Part shown: piece by piece, positions 9,172 through 18,303 of the stretch
Layout of the letters: every line of letters begins with the position of its first letter
Numbering within the stretch: position 1 is the first letter of the stretch
Source: Sphingomonas sp. UBA978
Lineage (GTDB): Bacteria; Pseudomonadota; Alphaproteobacteria; Sphingomonadales; Sphingomonadaceae
Direction of reading: 5' to 3'
DNA length: 64,000 bases
Assembly: GCF_002292295.1 (NCBI RefSeq)
Contig: NZ_DBBS01000020.1
Coordinates: 56,806 to 120,805, forward strand
Program-made: the position numbers and the translations under genes
Notes under the pieces: model-generated
The model's input: only the letters and a program-made list of their open reading frames with translations
Databases searched by the model: none
Told to the model about the DNA's origin: nothing

Positions 9172-10409
9172 CGTCGTCCGCTCTGGATCAGGATCGAATC
9201 GGAGGGAAGGACGTGATCGAGGAACGGCAGGATCGCGGCGCCGATCGCCGGGGCGTCCCGCGCCATCACCGCGGGCATGATCGCCGCGCGCGACGGCTGC
9301 GGCACCGCTTCCAGCGCCTCGCTTAACCCCGCCGCCAGTCGCTCGATCAACGCCATCGGCAGGCGTCCGCCGATCAGGATGGCATCGGGATCGAGCAGAC
9401 AGTTGATGGCGACCAGCGGCGCGAAGAGCGAGCGGACGGCATCGGCGATCCACGCATCGATCACCGCTGCGAATGCCGGCGCCGGGCCGGCCAGTTCGTC
9501 GATGCCGGGGCGCGCGAACCCCGCCGCCTCGATCCGGGCGAGCAGCGCCGACAACGACACCGTATCCTGGATCGTCGCGCCCGGCGGGCCGGTCAGGTCG
9601 GGCATCAGGCCGATCTCGCCGCTGCGACCGTTGGCGCCGCGGTGATAGGAGCGGTCGATCACCGGTCCGCCGCCCAGACCGGCGCTGATGAGCAGATAGA
9701 AGAAGCTCGGATTGTCGAACGCCGTGCCATATTCCGCCTCTCCCAGCGCGGCGGCGGCGGCGTCGTTGTCGCAATGGATCGGCCACGGCAGCACCGACAG
9801 CATGTCGGTCAGGTCGACCTGGCTCCAGCGATCGTACGTCGCCGGACGGTTGGGCAGGGCGATGCGGCCGAGGTCGTCGGGGATCGCGACGCCGACGCCC
9901 AGCACCCGCGCCCGGTCGATCCCGCCCTCCGCGATCAACGGATCGATCGCCTCGACCACGAAGGCGACGACGTCGTCCGGCAGGGCATAGGCGACCTCGC
10001 GGGTGATGCGGCTGCGGACCTGGCCGGCGAGGTCGAGCGTCACCAGCGTCAGGTGATCGCGATCGATGTTCAGCCCGATGCCGAATGCGCCGTCGGGGTT
10101 GATCTGCAACCGCAGCGCGGGCTGGCCCCGCCCGCCCTGGATGCGGCCGGCGTTGCGGACCAGGTCCATCTCGATCAGCCGCCCGGTGATGTTCGCGATC
10201 GTCGGCGCGGTCAGCCCCGTCTGGTGGGCGATCGCGACCCGCGTCGTGTCGCCGCCCAGCCGGATCGCCTGGAGCACGGTGCGCAGGTTGTAATCGCCGG
10301 CGCGTTCCAGGTTGGTGCCCGACAGACTGCGCGACAGCCGGGCGTCCCGGCTTTCCGTCGTGGAAGGATCGATCCGTCGGCCGGACTTGCTGCCGAAAGT
10401 GATCTTCAT
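9168..10409 (-). CDS. ROK-family transcriptional repressor
   Basis: A 413-aa protein with an N-terminal winged helix-turn-helix (NLRTVLQAIRLGG; GLTAPTIANITGRL, roughly residues 40-85) and a C-terminal ROK sugar-kinase-like domain. ROK repressors such as NagC, Mlc and XylR sense a sugar or sugar phosphate. The glycine loop LISAGLGGGPVID is present, but the CxCGxxGCxE zinc motif is not seen and the usual GEIGH is GEIGL, so zinc binding looks lost. AGAGGAGG sits six bases before the ATG. It lies inside the operon between esterase and GH9, so it probably controls this locus and itself. Confidence 0.9.
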   Translation of the reverse strand: MKITFGSKSGRRIDPSTTESRDARLSRSLSGTNLERAGDYNLRTVLQAIRLGGDTTRVAIAHQTGLTAPTIANITGRLIEMDLVRNAGRIQGGRGQPALRLQINPDGAFGIGLNIDRDHLTLVTLDLAGQVRSRITREVAYALPDDVVAFVVEAIDPLIAEGGIDRARVLGVGVAIPDDLGRIALPNRPATYDRWSQVDLTDMLSVLPWPIHCDNDAAAAALGEAEYGTAFDNPSFFYLLISAGLGGGPVIDRSYHRGANGRSGEIGLMPDLTGPPGATIQDTVSLSALLARIEAAGFARPGIDELAGPAPAFAAVIDAWIADAVRSLFAPLVAINCLLDPDAILIGGRLPMALIERLAAGLSEALEAVPQPSRAAIMPAVMARDAPAIGAAILPFLDHVLPSDSILIQSGRR

Positions 10410-10474
10410 CCGTCCTCCTCTTTTACGGGGCGACCCTAGCCCGCGTCGGTTGGATCGTCACCGGCCGAAGTGGA

Positions 10475-10484
10475 GAAATATTTC
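10475..10484. promoter_or_regulatory. AT-rich palindrome upstream of ROK gene
   Basis: GAAATATTTC, a perfect 10-bp palindrome in an otherwise GC-rich 133-bp gap, lies 66 bases before the ROK start. AT-rich palindromes are typical of NagC/Mlc-type operators, so autoregulation is a reasonable inference. Confidence 0.35.
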
Positions 10485-10515
10485 AATTTTCCTTAGTAAA
10501 GCCGGCTGACGGTAT

Positions 10516-10537
10516 GCCGATCGCCACGGCGATCGGC
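10516..10537 (-). terminator. Hairpin just after carboxylesterase stop
   Basis: GCCGATCGC, a 4-nt loop and GCGATCGGC form a perfect 9-bp stem starting five bases past the esterase stop codon. There is no clear T-run, so it may attenuate rather than fully end transcription into the ROK-GH9 genes. Confidence 0.45.
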
Positions 10538-10542
10538 TCTCA

Positions 10543-12021
10543 TCAGGGCGAGGTGCGCAGGTCGCAGATCGCGCGGCGCAGACCCGCCTTCGCGACCGGG
10601 CCGTCCTGATCGAACGCCATATAGGCGCGGCCCTGCCGGTCGTAGGCGGGCCAGGTGACGAGGCCCGGCCCGTTCGGCGTCCCGAAGCGGACGAAATTGG
10701 TCCAATAGGCCTGGAGCGGCGGCTGCCCCGGCTGCGGCTCGTTGAACAGATACCCGACCTCGCTGGCGTGGCTCACGCTGCCGCCGGGCGGCGCATAGTC
10801 GAACTGATATTGCCACACCTTGCCGCCCAGCGCCGTCAGCGCGTTCGACACCGCGACCGTCGGGCAGCGGAACGTCAGGTCGTTGGCGAGTTGCATCGTC
10901 ACGTCGCCCAGTCGCGGATCGGACACGGGCGTGCCGCCGGGCTGCAGGCCGTAGAGGCGAAGCGCGCGCTCGGCATTGGCACCGAATTCGCGGCGCAGTG
11001 TCGGCACCGCGGCGTCGGCGCCGCCGTGCAGCGTCAGCTCTTTGGCGTTGATGCCGATCACCAGCGGTGCCGGGTTGATCCGGCCGCTGGCCAGCAGACG
11101 CGCCGGCGTGTCGGTCAGGACGCGGCCGTCGACGATCGCCTGCAGCCAGATGAAGCCGTCGTCGTCCAGGCCGGGGACGGGCGCGTCCCTGTCGGCCGCC
11201 AGCACCTGCCGCCACGACAGCGCCCGCAGCTGCGCCGTCGTCGCGTCGCCCGACAGGCCGGCGCGACCGGCGATCAGCGTGCCCAGCCGCTCGTTCGTCG
11301 CCAGGCTGCGCGGCGGGGTGCCGAAGCCCGCCGTGCCACTCTCCGCGATCGCCTGCGCGAACAGCCCGCGCGAGCCTGGCAGGAGCATGTGCAGCCCGAC
11401 GTCCATCGCGCCGGCCGACTCGCCGGCGATGGTGACGCGGGCGGGATCGCCGCCGAAGCGGGCGATGTTGCGCTTCACCCATTCGAGCGCCGCCTGCTGG
11501 TCCATCAGCCCGTAATTGCCGCTGTGCCCGCCCTGTTCGCGGCTGAGCGCGGGGTGCGAGAGGAAGCCGAGCGCGCCCAGCCGGTACTGGACGCTGACGA
11601 CCACCAGCCCCTTGTCGGCGATCCGCGATTCCACCGTGCCGCCGCCACCGCCGGCGCGGTTGCTGCCGCCGTGGATCCAGAACAGCACGGGCAGCTTCGC
11701 CGTCGGGCGCAGATCGGGCGTGCGCACGTCGAGGAACAGGCAGTCCTCGTCGCTGGCATCCGCCGACGTCGCGTTCCAGCCGAACGACACCTGCGGGCAG
11801 GTGGCATGGTCGGCGACCGTCGCGCGCGGCGTCGTCCAGGGGCGGGGCCGCTGCGGCGGTTGCCAGCGCCGGGCGCCGACGGGCGGCGCTGCGAAGGGGA
11901 TGCCGCGGAACACGCCGCCGGTGCCGGCTGCCTCGCCGCGGACCGGGCCGTCGGCGGTGCGCACGACCGGGCCGGCGGACGCGGCGGCGGTGGCAAGGGC
12001 GAGGGCGAACAGCGCGATCAC
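10543..12021 (-). CDS. Type-B carboxylesterase, secreted
   Basis: This 492-aa alpha/beta-hydrolase has a short signal peptide (FALALATAAASA), the FRGIPFAAPPVG segment of type-B carboxylesterases, the EDCLFLDV motif, an oxyanion HGG and the nucleophile elbow GESAGA. It would remove acyl groups (acetyl or feruloyl) from an ester. Inside a polysaccharide operon, de-esterification of glycan side groups is the likely job. Its start overlaps the upstream SGNH gene by ATGA. Exact substrate is not readable from sequence. Confidence 0.88.
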   Translation of the reverse strand: MIALFALALATAAASAGPVVRTADGPVRGEAAGTGGVFRGIPFAAPPVGARRWQPPQRPRPWTTPRATVADHATCPQVSFGWNATSADASDEDCLFLDVRTPDLRPTAKLPVLFWIHGGSNRAGGGGGTVESRIADKGLVVVSVQYRLGALGFLSHPALSREQGGHSGNYGLMDQQAALEWVKRNIARFGGDPARVTIAGESAGAMDVGLHMLLPGSRGLFAQAIAESGTAGFGTPPRSLATNERLGTLIAGRAGLSGDATTAQLRALSWRQVLAADRDAPVPGLDDDGFIWLQAIVDGRVLTDTPARLLASGRINPAPLVIGINAKELTLHGGADAAVPTLRREFGANAERALRLYGLQPGGTPVSDPRLGDVTMQLANDLTFRCPTVAVSNALTALGGKVWQYQFDYAPPGGSVSHASEVGYLFNEPQPGQPPLQAYWTNFVRFGTPNGPGLVTWPAYDRQGRAYMAFDQDGPVAKAGLRRAICDLRTSP

Positions 12022-12761
12022 TGCGCGATTCCCCGCGGGGCCGGCTTTGCCATCGCCGTGCGGATCGCCGTCTCCGCCACCGGCGCCATCACCGCATAGC
12101 CGGCCGCGTTGGGATGAACGCCGTCATAGGTCCAGGCGGCCTTCAGCGCCTGGCCGTCGTGCAGCGCGCTCCAGTAATCGGCATAGGTCGCGCCGGTGCG
12201 GGCGGCATAGCCCTTCATCCAGGCGTTGAGCGCGGCGATCTTCGTCGCGGTGTCGAGTCCCGGCCGCCAGGGGAAGTGATCGGCCGGCGGGATCGAGGCG
12301 AGGATCACGCGGATGCCGTGCGCCCGCGCCAGTTCGGCCATCGTCGTCAGGTTCGCCTCGGTCTGCTCCGGCGTCATCGGGCCGGTGTTGCCGGCGATGT
12401 CGTTGGTGCCGGCCATGATCTGGACGACCTTGGGGTGCAGGTCGATCACGTCCTGCCGGAAACGCAGCAGCATCTGCGGCGTGGTCTGGCCGCCGATCCC
12501 GCGGCCGTAGCGTCCCGGCGTGAAGAAGCCGGGCATCATGTCGAACCAGCCCTGGGTGATCGAATCGCCGATGAAGACGACCTGCACCGGCCCGGACACC
12601 TTGGCGTTGGCTTCCTGATAGCGGCCGAGCCACGGCCAGTCCTGATGCAGGCGCACCTCCGCCTCGCGTTCCCACTGCGCCTTTTGTTCGGCGGTCGGCT
12701 GGGTCTGGGCGAGCCCGACGGTGGAGAGCGAGGTGAGGATCAGGGCGAGCAGGCGCTTCAT
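12018..12761 (-). CDS. SGNH/GDSL hydrolase, secreted
   Basis: A 247-aa secreted esterase with a signal peptide ending near GLAQ. The SGNH blocks are all visible: block I GDSITQGW (Ser nucleophile), the GIGGQT Gly, block III GTNDIAG (Asn), and block V DGVHPN (Asp and His). Members in polysaccharide loci are commonly acetyl esterases acting on xylan, xyloglucan or mannan. It is 16 nt downstream of GH97 and overlaps the carboxylesterase start, so the two esterases are made together. Confidence 0.9.
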   Translation of the reverse strand: MKRLLALILTSLSTVGLAQTQPTAEQKAQWEREAEVRLHQDWPWLGRYQEANAKVSGPVQVVFIGDSITQGWFDMMPGFFTPGRYGRGIGGQTTPQMLLRFRQDVIDLHPKVVQIMAGTNDIAGNTGPMTPEQTEANLTTMAELARAHGIRVILASIPPADHFPWRPGLDTATKIAALNAWMKGYAARTGATYADYWSALHDGQALKAAWTYDGVHPNAAGYAVMAPVAETAIRTAMAKPAPRGIAQ

Positions 12762-12777
12762 CGACTTGGGGCTCCGG

Positions 12778-14727
12778 TTAGCGGACGGGGGAGAGGATGG
12801 CCGCGGCCCCGCCGGCCGCGTGCAACGTCAGGGTGAGCGTGTCGGCCGCGGCGACGGTGCGGCTGGCGGTGACGAGATCGGTCGGCGCGGCGCCGTCGCC
12901 CCACGTCCGGGCGGCGTATCGGCCCTTGCCGAGGAAGGCGAGCGGGACGGTGACGCTGCGCGCCGCGTCGGTCATCGCGCCGACGTACCAGACGTCGCCC
13001 CTGCGCCGCGCGAGCACGATCGATTCGCCGATATTGCCGGCGATGAAGCGGGTTTCGTCCCAGCTTGCCGGCACCTCGGCCAGGAAATCGAGCCCCGGCT
13101 GGCCGCGATAGGCGTCGGGCGTATCGGCGACCGATTGCAGCGGGCTCTCGAACACCACGTATTTGGCGAGTTCCGCCGCCCGCGTCGTCTGCGTCTGCGG
13201 CCCGGTCGCGGCGATGGCGAAGCCGTCCGGGGTGCGGTTGCGATAGCCGCCGGGCGTATAGTCCATCGGCCCCGCCAGCATCCGCGTATAGGCGAGGGTG
13301 ATGTTGTGCCGGGCGGTGATCCGCCGCGTCCACTTGTTGTATTCGGCGCCGAGCACGCCCTCCTGCGTCAGGACGTGCGGCCATGTGCGCGTCATGCCCC
13401 AGGGGTGGGTCGCGCCGTGCAGGTCGAGCAGCAGGTGGTGGCGCGCCGTCGCTTCGGCGAGGCGGTGGTAGAAGGCGATCATGTCCTGATCGTCGCGGTT
13501 CATGAAGTCGACCTTGATGCCCTTGGCGCCGACGCGCGCGACGGCGGACAGGATCGTGTCCATGTCGCGATCGAGCAAGGCCCAGTGGATCCACAGGATC
13601 AGCCCGACGCCGCGCGCGCGGCCATAGGCGACGAGGCCGGGCAGGTCGATGCCGGGCACCGGCTGCGTCGGGTCGGCGCCGGGATACAGCGTGCCGCCGC
13701 CGCCGCTGTTCACGTACCAGCCCTCGTCGACCATCATATAGGGCAGCTTGAGCGATGCGGCGAAATCGATGAATGCCCGCTCCGTCGCGGCGTTCGATCC
13801 GGCCTTCGTCACGCCGGCGAGCAGCGGTCCCGACCACCAGTCCCATGCGGTCTTGCCGGGCTTCACCCAGGCGAAATCGCCGCGCGGCGCGGGGTTGAGG
13901 CTGGTCAGCAGCGTATTCTCGATCAGCGCCCCGGCGGTGGGCGCGACCATGACGACGCGCCACGGCGAGACGACCCCGTTGCCGACGTCGAGCGTCAGCG
14001 CGACCGGGGGATCGTCCGGGCGGCGGGTCAGCTTCGCCGCGACGCCGGTGGCCCCGGTTTCGGTGCCGGTCAGGTACATCGCCGGCCACCGCTCGACCGC
14101 CGCTTCCGCGATCGCGATCGTCGGCCCGTCCGCGCCCGTCTGGCAGACCAGCGGCAGTTCGTAGAGATTGTGCGGCCGGATCAGCGAGGCGCGGACCGGA
14201 TCGAATTCGCCCTCATGACTGCTGCCGAAGCTGCCGAGGTTCAGGCCGGTGCAGGCATAGTCGGCGGGAAAGGCGAACTGCGTCAGCTCGTCGACGAGGC
14301 GCAGCGTCGTCAGGCCGGGCTGTCGCGGGATCGCGTAGCGCAGCGCGATGCCGGTGTCGTAGGCGCGGATGACGAGGTCGAGGCGGCGGCGCTTGCCGTC
14401 CTTCTCCGTCATATGGACCACGATCTGATTGTAGCGCTCGTCCACCGCCGCGGTCTTGCCGGCGACGAGTGCGTAGCGGTCGCGGCCGCCGGTCGCCTGC
14501 GTCGAGGTCGTGCGCAGGCCGTCCGCCAATCTGGCGTAGCGCTCGAATTGCAGTCCGAGCGGTGACGGCCCGATCACCGGCTTCCCCGCGACGGCGAGCC
14601 TGTAGGTCGGCTGGTCGTCGGCGTTGGTGTCCAGCGTCACGATCAGCCGGCCGTCGGGCGACGCGACGCTCTGCGCTGCGGCGGGGGTGGCGGCGAGGGC
14701 CGCGACGGCGAGCAGCAGCCGCGTCAT
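12778..14727 (-). CDS. Glycoside hydrolase family 97
   Basis: This 649-aa periplasmic enzyme has a signal peptide (LAVAALAATPAAAQ), the N-terminal beta-supersandwich of GH97 (SPDGRLIVTLDTN onward) and a TIM barrel with WDWWSGP, MMVDEGWY and GIKVDFMNRDDQ. GH97 contains inverting alpha-glucosidases (SusB) and retaining alpha-galactosidases. An Asp (about residue 407, in KVDF) sits where I believe retaining members carry their nucleophile, so alpha-galactosidase-like activity is favoured over SusB-like alpha-glucosidase, but this needs an alignment. The start overlaps the GH2 stop by ATGA. Confidence 0.88.
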   Translation of the reverse strand: MTRLLLAVAALAATPAAAQSVASPDGRLIVTLDTNADDQPTYRLAVAGKPVIGPSPLGLQFERYARLADGLRTTSTQATGGRDRYALVAGKTAAVDERYNQIVVHMTEKDGKRRRLDLVIRAYDTGIALRYAIPRQPGLTTLRLVDELTQFAFPADYACTGLNLGSFGSSHEGEFDPVRASLIRPHNLYELPLVCQTGADGPTIAIAEAAVERWPAMYLTGTETGATGVAAKLTRRPDDPPVALTLDVGNGVVSPWRVVMVAPTAGALIENTLLTSLNPAPRGDFAWVKPGKTAWDWWSGPLLAGVTKAGSNAATERAFIDFAASLKLPYMMVDEGWYVNSGGGGTLYPGADPTQPVPGIDLPGLVAYGRARGVGLILWIHWALLDRDMDTILSAVARVGAKGIKVDFMNRDDQDMIAFYHRLAEATARHHLLLDLHGATHPWGMTRTWPHVLTQEGVLGAEYNKWTRRITARHNITLAYTRMLAGPMDYTPGGYRNRTPDGFAIAATGPQTQTTRAAELAKYVVFESPLQSVADTPDAYRGQPGLDFLAEVPASWDETRFIAGNIGESIVLARRRGDVWYVGAMTDAARSVTVPLAFLGKGRYAARTWGDGAAPTDLVTASRTVAAADTLTLTLHAAGGAAAILSPVR

Positions 14728-17700
14728 CGCAGCACCGCGGAGGCGGGGGCGACGTTCCAGCCACGGATGGCGATCTGCGCGTCGCGCGCGGCGGCGGCAG
14801 GGTAGCGGATCGTCACCGTCCGCGTGGCGCCGGGCAGCAGCGACACGTAATTGTCGCTGAAATAGGCGGGCAGCACCTGGCTGCCGTCGGCGTTCACGAC
14901 GGTCAGCTTGGTTTCGATCGCCGGCGTCGCCGTCCTGTTCGCCAGATCCACGCGCACTTCGGTTTCGTCGCCCGCAGGCGTGGCGGTCGCCTGCGCCGTC
15001 AGCGCGACGGAGGCGAGCGTCGTGAGGCTGCGGTAGGCGGTGTCGTCCTTGCCTTGCCAGTAGACGTTGTTCGACAGTTCGGCGCCGTTCGCGTCCGTCG
15101 CCTTCAGGTCGACCAGCACCATGCCGTTGGCGGTGAGGCCCGGCAGGTCGAGCGCGAAGGCGTCGTTGGCCGCTTCCGCCTTCGCGGTGATCGTCGTCCG
15201 GCGCTCGGCCAGCGTCTTGCCGGCGAGATCGACCACCTTCGCCGTGACCGTCGCGCCGGGAATGGCGGCGAGCCGGTTGTTGACGAGCACCACCTTGCCG
15301 TCGGGCAGGTTCATCTGGACGTGGACGGGCTCCGACGCCTTCTTGACGCCATAGAAGCTGGCGTGGGTGTCATAGTCGGACGAGAAGATCTGCCACGCCG
15401 ACGACGGCCAGGCCGGCTGCGTCATCCACAGCATGCGCCCGGAATTGACCGTCCACAGGCCGGCGTTCATCCCCTCGAAGATGGCGCGGTAACTTTCATA
15501 CTGCATCATCTGCGCCTTGCGCTCGAAGTCGGGCAGGCTGGTGCCCTTGCCGAAGCGCGCGTCGAGCGCCTGTATGTACGACGTCACCGCGCCGTTCCCG
15601 GTCTGGTGCCAGTCGTGATAGGCCCAGGCGTCGCTGATCGGCCATTGGTCGGCGGCGGGGATCGCACGCTGCCACGCCTCCAGCGTCGGCAGCGACGGCG
15701 TGCCGCTCTCCACCGAAAAGCCGCGCGCGTGCTCGGTGAAATATTCGACCGGCGGGCGCCAGTTGTAGGGCCCCGAATTCTGCAGGTTCACGCGATTGGA
15801 CGATCCCATGTACAGCCGGGTGCCGTCCTCCTTCGCGATCAGATCCTCCAGCCGCTCGTTGAGCAGCGGCTGGGGCACGCCCTCGTTGCGGCCGAACCAC
15901 ACGACGATCGACGGGTGGTTGCGATAGCGCTTCACGACGTCGGTGGCATTGGTCATGAACAGCGCCGGGTCCTGTGCCTCGATATTATAGTCCTGCGTCG
16001 ATTCCCAGAAATCGCTCAGCACCATCAGCCCGTATTCGTCGGCCAGATCGAAGAAGGTGTCGCTGGTATCCTGGCCCACCCAGTTGCGGATGATGTTGAG
16101 GTGCGCGTCGCGGTGCAGGCGGAACATCGGTTCCAGCCGGGCGCGATCGATGCGCTTCATGAAATCGTCCATGCCGATGTTGCCGCCGCGCGCGGCGATC
16201 TTCACCCCGTTGACGCGGATGACGAGGTGCGGGGACAGGCCGGGATCGTCCTTCACCGGCGTGACCGCCGGGCTCTTCTCGGCACCGGGCACCAGGCTCG
16301 CCGCCCAGCCGTTCGCGACCTGGCGGATGCCGTCGTGGCTGCCGTCGACGATCCGCTGGCCCAGCGACCGCGCCTTGCTGAGGTCGATGGCGACGCGCTG
16401 CAGCACGCCGGCGCGGTCCATCAGCGAAATGTCGTAGGTCACCTGACGCATGCCGAAGCGCAGCCGCCGGGTGTCGCTCGGCCGGCCGTCGACGCTGGCG
16501 GTCAGCGTCAGATCGTGGAGTGCCGGGTCGCCATAGCCGTTGGGCCACCAGAGCTTCGGGTTGCGCACCGACAGCGCGGGAAAGTCGGCGGGGGCCATCA
16601 CCACCGTCGCGGTTTCGCCGGGGGCGAGCCGCACCTGCTTCTCGACGGCGACGTCGTCGAACGCCGCCCGTACCCTCGCCGTCACCGGCTGCGCCGAGGT
16701 GTTGGCGACGGGCACCGCGATCTCGACATCCGCAACCAACCTGTTCGCCCTCGGCAACGTCGTAACAACCCGCGCATCGCCCAGCTCCGCCGCGCCGGTC
16801 GCGACGAGGCGAACGCCCTGCCACAGCCCGGTGTTGCGGTCGCGGACCGAGGGGATCCAGTCCCAGCCCTCGGTCGCCACGAAGGTGGGGCCGTCGAGCA
16901 TCTGCATTCCGCCGTTCTCGCCGACGCCGGCGGTCAGCGATTCCTCATGTGCCAGCCCGGGATGGGGCGGTGGCGACACCCTGACCGCGACGGCGTTGCG
17001 CCCCGCGGCGAGCGTGACCGGGAAGCGCCCGCGCACGAACGCGCCCTTCATGCCGCCGACGGGCGCGCCATTCACCCACACCTCGGCGGCATAGTTCACG
17101 CCGTCGAACACCAGCGTCTGCCGCTTGCCGGCGGCCTCCGCCGGCACGTCGAATTCGGTGCGATACCAATAGTCCTGCCGCGCGAGGCTTTCGGGGATCA
17201 CCGTATTGTTCAGGCCATAGGCGGGATCGGGATAGACGCCGCGATCGACCAGCGTCGTCAGCACGGTGCCGGGCACCGTCGCGGCATACCAGCTGCCGGC
17301 ATCGAAGCCCGCGCGGCTGATCGCGGCGCCAGCCGCGGTCACCCCGGGCGCTTCCGCCAGGCGCCAGCCGTCGATCGTCCAGCTGCCGTCCGGCTGGCGC
17401 AACGGGCCGCGCACCACGGGCAGCGGCTTGGCGACGGGCGCGGGGATCGGGGCCTTGGACCGGGGGCGGGTCGATGCGTCCTGCGGCGCGACCTGGCCGT
17501 ACATCTGGCGGACCTGTACCGGCCAGTGCGGGCTGCCCTGGATGAAGGCGACCAGCGTCGGATCGGGAGCCTTCTGCGCCCGCCGGCGGATGTCGTCCGC
17601 GGTCAGCGCCGTCGCCTCGAGCTGGAAACCGGCGACCCGACCCGCGAACACCGGCGCGTTGCCGGCCCGCGGGGCCAGCGTCGCCACCGGTGCGACCGCG

Positions 17701-18128
17701 GCGCTGGCCAGCGTCCGGGTCGCGACCGGACGTCCGTCGACGAACAGGCGAACCGTGCGCCCGTCGGCGGTCGCCGCGATATGGTGCCATCCACCGGCCG
17801 TCAGCCGCTGCGAACCCGCGATCGATCCGGCCTCGGTGACGAGCGCGGGTTTGCCGTCGGTCAGCGCGAGAAAGCGGTTTGCCGCGTCGTCGCCGAAGCC
17901 GGCGATGCGCGCCGTGCCGCGCGGCAAGTCGCGCGGTTCCACCCATGCCGACAGGGTCCAGCGCGGCGTCGTTATCGGTACCGCGGTATCGCCACCGAAC
18001 GCCTGGCGGATCGCGGTGCCGCCTGCGGGCAGTTCGGCGTCGAGGGGGCCGAGTACCTGCGCGCCCGCCGCCGCCGACAGGCACGCCAGTATCACCGGCA
18101 TCACCACCACGCCGCGTTTCGCCATCAT
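14724..18128 (-). CDS. Glycoside hydrolase family 2 with N-terminal LamG-like domain
   Basis: A secreted ~1134-aa enzyme. After the signal peptide (ILACLSAAAGAQ) comes a LamG/concanavalin-like module (WTLSAWVEPRD; GGWHHIAATADGRTVRLFVDG; about residues 40-190), then the GH2 sugar-binding, Ig-like and TIM-barrel domains. The acid/base Glu (about 749) is in WFGRNEG and the nucleophile Glu (about 807) in FSVESG. The pattern resembles the beta-mannosidase / exo-beta-glucosaminidase branch rather than LacZ. ATG at 18128 gives the best spacing from the GGGGGG ribosome site; an ATG two codons upstream is possible. It heads the leftward six-gene operon and is divergent from GH3. Confidence 0.88.
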   Translation of the reverse strand: MMAKRGVVVMPVILACLSAAAGAQVLGPLDAELPAGGTAIRQAFGGDTAVPITTPRWTLSAWVEPRDLPRGTARIAGFGDDAANRFLALTDGKPALVTEAGSIAGSQRLTAGGWHHIAATADGRTVRLFVDGRPVATRTLASAAVAPVATLAPRAGNAPVFAGRVAGFQLEATALTADDIRRRAQKAPDPTLVAFIQGSPHWPVQVRQMYGQVAPQDASTRPRSKAPIPAPVAKPLPVVRGPLRQPDGSWTIDGWRLAEAPGVTAAGAAISRAGFDAGSWYAATVPGTVLTTLVDRGVYPDPAYGLNNTVIPESLARQDYWYRTEFDVPAEAAGKRQTLVFDGVNYAAEVWVNGAPVGGMKGAFVRGRFPVTLAAGRNAVAVRVSPPPHPGLAHEESLTAGVGENGGMQMLDGPTFVATEGWDWIPSVRDRNTGLWQGVRLVATGAAELGDARVVTTLPRANRLVADVEIAVPVANTSAQPVTARVRAAFDDVAVEKQVRLAPGETATVVMAPADFPALSVRNPKLWWPNGYGDPALHDLTLTASVDGRPSDTRRLRFGMRQVTYDISLMDRAGVLQRVAIDLSKARSLGQRIVDGSHDGIRQVANGWAASLVPGAEKSPAVTPVKDDPGLSPHLVIRVNGVKIAARGGNIGMDDFMKRIDRARLEPMFRLHRDAHLNIIRNWVGQDTSDTFFDLADEYGLMVLSDFWESTQDYNIEAQDPALFMTNATDVVKRYRNHPSIVVWFGRNEGVPQPLLNERLEDLIAKEDGTRLYMGSSNRVNLQNSGPYNWRPPVEYFTEHARGFSVESGTPSLPTLEAWQRAIPAADQWPISDAWAYHDWHQTGNGAVTSYIQALDARFGKGTSLPDFERKAQMMQYESYRAIFEGMNAGLWTVNSGRMLWMTQPAWPSSAWQIFSSDYDTHASFYGVKKASEPVHVQMNLPDGKVVLVNNRLAAIPGATVTAKVVDLAGKTLAERRTTITAKAEAANDAFALDLPGLTANGMVLVDLKATDANGAELSNNVYWQGKDDTAYRSLTTLASVALTAQATATPAGDETEVRVDLANRTATPAIETKLTVVNADGSQVLPAYFSDNYVSLLPGATRTVTIRYPAAAARDAQIAIRGWNVAPASAVLR

Positions 18129-18303
18129 CGCCATCCCCCCAGCCGACCCCTTTCCGTGGAGGTCATGTCGGATCGGAACGAAGCACAGTTAAACTAAAAA
18201 GCCAAATTGAAATAGGTATTGTTGCCGGCGGCGACTCATGGCACCCGGAGCGTCACGCGGCGCAGCGCATCTCTGGCGTAACGCGATCGGCGAGGAGGGG
18301 TAG

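Noticed and set aside
9172..9786. N-terminal extension of GH9 upstream of GTG 9171
   Set aside because: It is out-of-frame translation of the ROK gene. The GTGA overlap and signal-like sequence mark the real start.
12721..14565. 614-codon open frame antisense to GH97
   Set aside because: No domain, biased composition, fully covered by a well-supported glycoside hydrolase gene.
14469..18197. 1242-codon open frame antisense to GH2
   Set aside because: Arg/His/Gly-rich composition with no motif; mirrors GC3 bias of the GH2 gene, whose catalytic motifs are intact.
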